The position numbers and the translations under genes are program-made. A stretch of 48,719 nt of DNA, taken from positions 1 through 48,719 of the forward strand of contig DAIDKM010000017.1 of the NCBI GenBank assembly GCA_027450045.1. The letters run 5' to 3'. The stretch comes from Paludibacter sp. GTDB lineage: Bacteria; Bacteroidota; Bacteroidia; Bacteroidales; Paludibacteraceae. The notes beneath the pieces are model-generated. The model had not been told where the DNA came from and made no database searches. It saw only the letters and a program-made list of their open reading frames with translations. This document shows positions 48,706-48,719 of the stretch, piece by piece. Every line of letters begins with the position of its first letter. The stretch's first letter is position 1.

Positions 48706-48719
48706 ACAATGAAGAGTTT
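48706..48719 (+). rRNA. 16S ribosomal RNA, 5' end only
   Basis: The final bases, acaatgaagagttt, match the start of bacterial 16S rRNA (GAAGAGTTTGATC...) in the form usual for Bacteroidales. The estimated first base, by alignment with the E. coli 5' end, is 48706. The rest lies beyond the window. The two upstream promoters and the structured leader support the call. Confidence 0.85.

Overview
The window is chromosomal DNA from a Bacteroidota bacterium, most likely order Bacteroidales. Four things point there. Recurrent promoter elements fit the phylum consensus TTTG-N19-21-TAnnTTTG. Several genes belong to families typical of the phylum (DUF4271, DUF4286, Bacteroidota-type LptE, a fused OtsAB next to GH15, and PyrB/PyrI). 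Most genes lack an evident Shine-Dalgarno sequence. The last bases match the 5' end of a Bacteroidales-type 16S rRNA gene. The genus cannot be fixed from the sequence alone. Most of the window is ordinary core genome.

Layout. 1-1750 (-): a two-gene polysaccharide ABC exporter (ATPase cut by the window edge, and permease) with a small four-helix-bundle gene between them, bracketed by inverted repeats. 2066-5444: an ABC-F ATPase (-) and dnaN (+) diverge from two well-formed promoters. 5510-13841 (+): a thioredoxin-like protein, queA, tldD, tldE, a sigma-54 activator, a LOG-family hydrolase, a DUF4271 membrane protein and a HemD-like protein, closed by a bidirectional terminator. 13912-16856 (-): a LeuA-like synthase, mntP and mazG. 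17032-23282 (-): pyrB, an outer-membrane protein, pyrI, a flavin reductase, a GT-C-like membrane protein, prfA and fabG. 23627-25213: aroK and aroB, convergent. 25379-27595 (-): an MFS transporter and an aldo/keto reductase. 27688-30430 (-): the operon ruvX-def-lptE-TPR-secG followed by tRNA-Pro(CGG).

30605-34784 (-): GH15 and bifunctional otsAB, a trehalose locus. 34950-37183 (-): an MntA/HepT-type toxin-antitoxin pair, a LUD-domain protein and a pentapeptide-repeat protein. 37289-40463: tRNA-Ala(GGC) (-), then DUF4286, ruvC and a PgpH-like 7TM-HD phosphodiesterase (+). 40464-40903: a non-coding stretch full of dyads, including a candidate small RNA and a palindromic intergenic element. 40904-42976 (-): sucC and sucD.

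42977-46795 is the most accessory-looking part. It holds a tonB C-terminal remnant, an orphan short ORF, a lipoprotein, an internally duplicated ZapA-like protein, an AT-rich unknown protein with a faint uracil-DNA-glycosylase-like pattern, and a WYL-domain regulator. 46847-47800 (-) is a lipoprotein metallophosphoesterase. The window ends with a G-rich region, two tandem rRNA promoters, a leader with successive hairpins (two with GCGA tetraloops) and the first bases of 16S rRNA.

No CRISPR array, complete insertion sequence or prophage was seen. The best candidates for new biology are the duplicated ZapA-like protein and its neighbours, the inverted-repeat-bracketed four-helix-bundle unit, the structured RNA near 40.5 kb and the rRNA leader hairpins.
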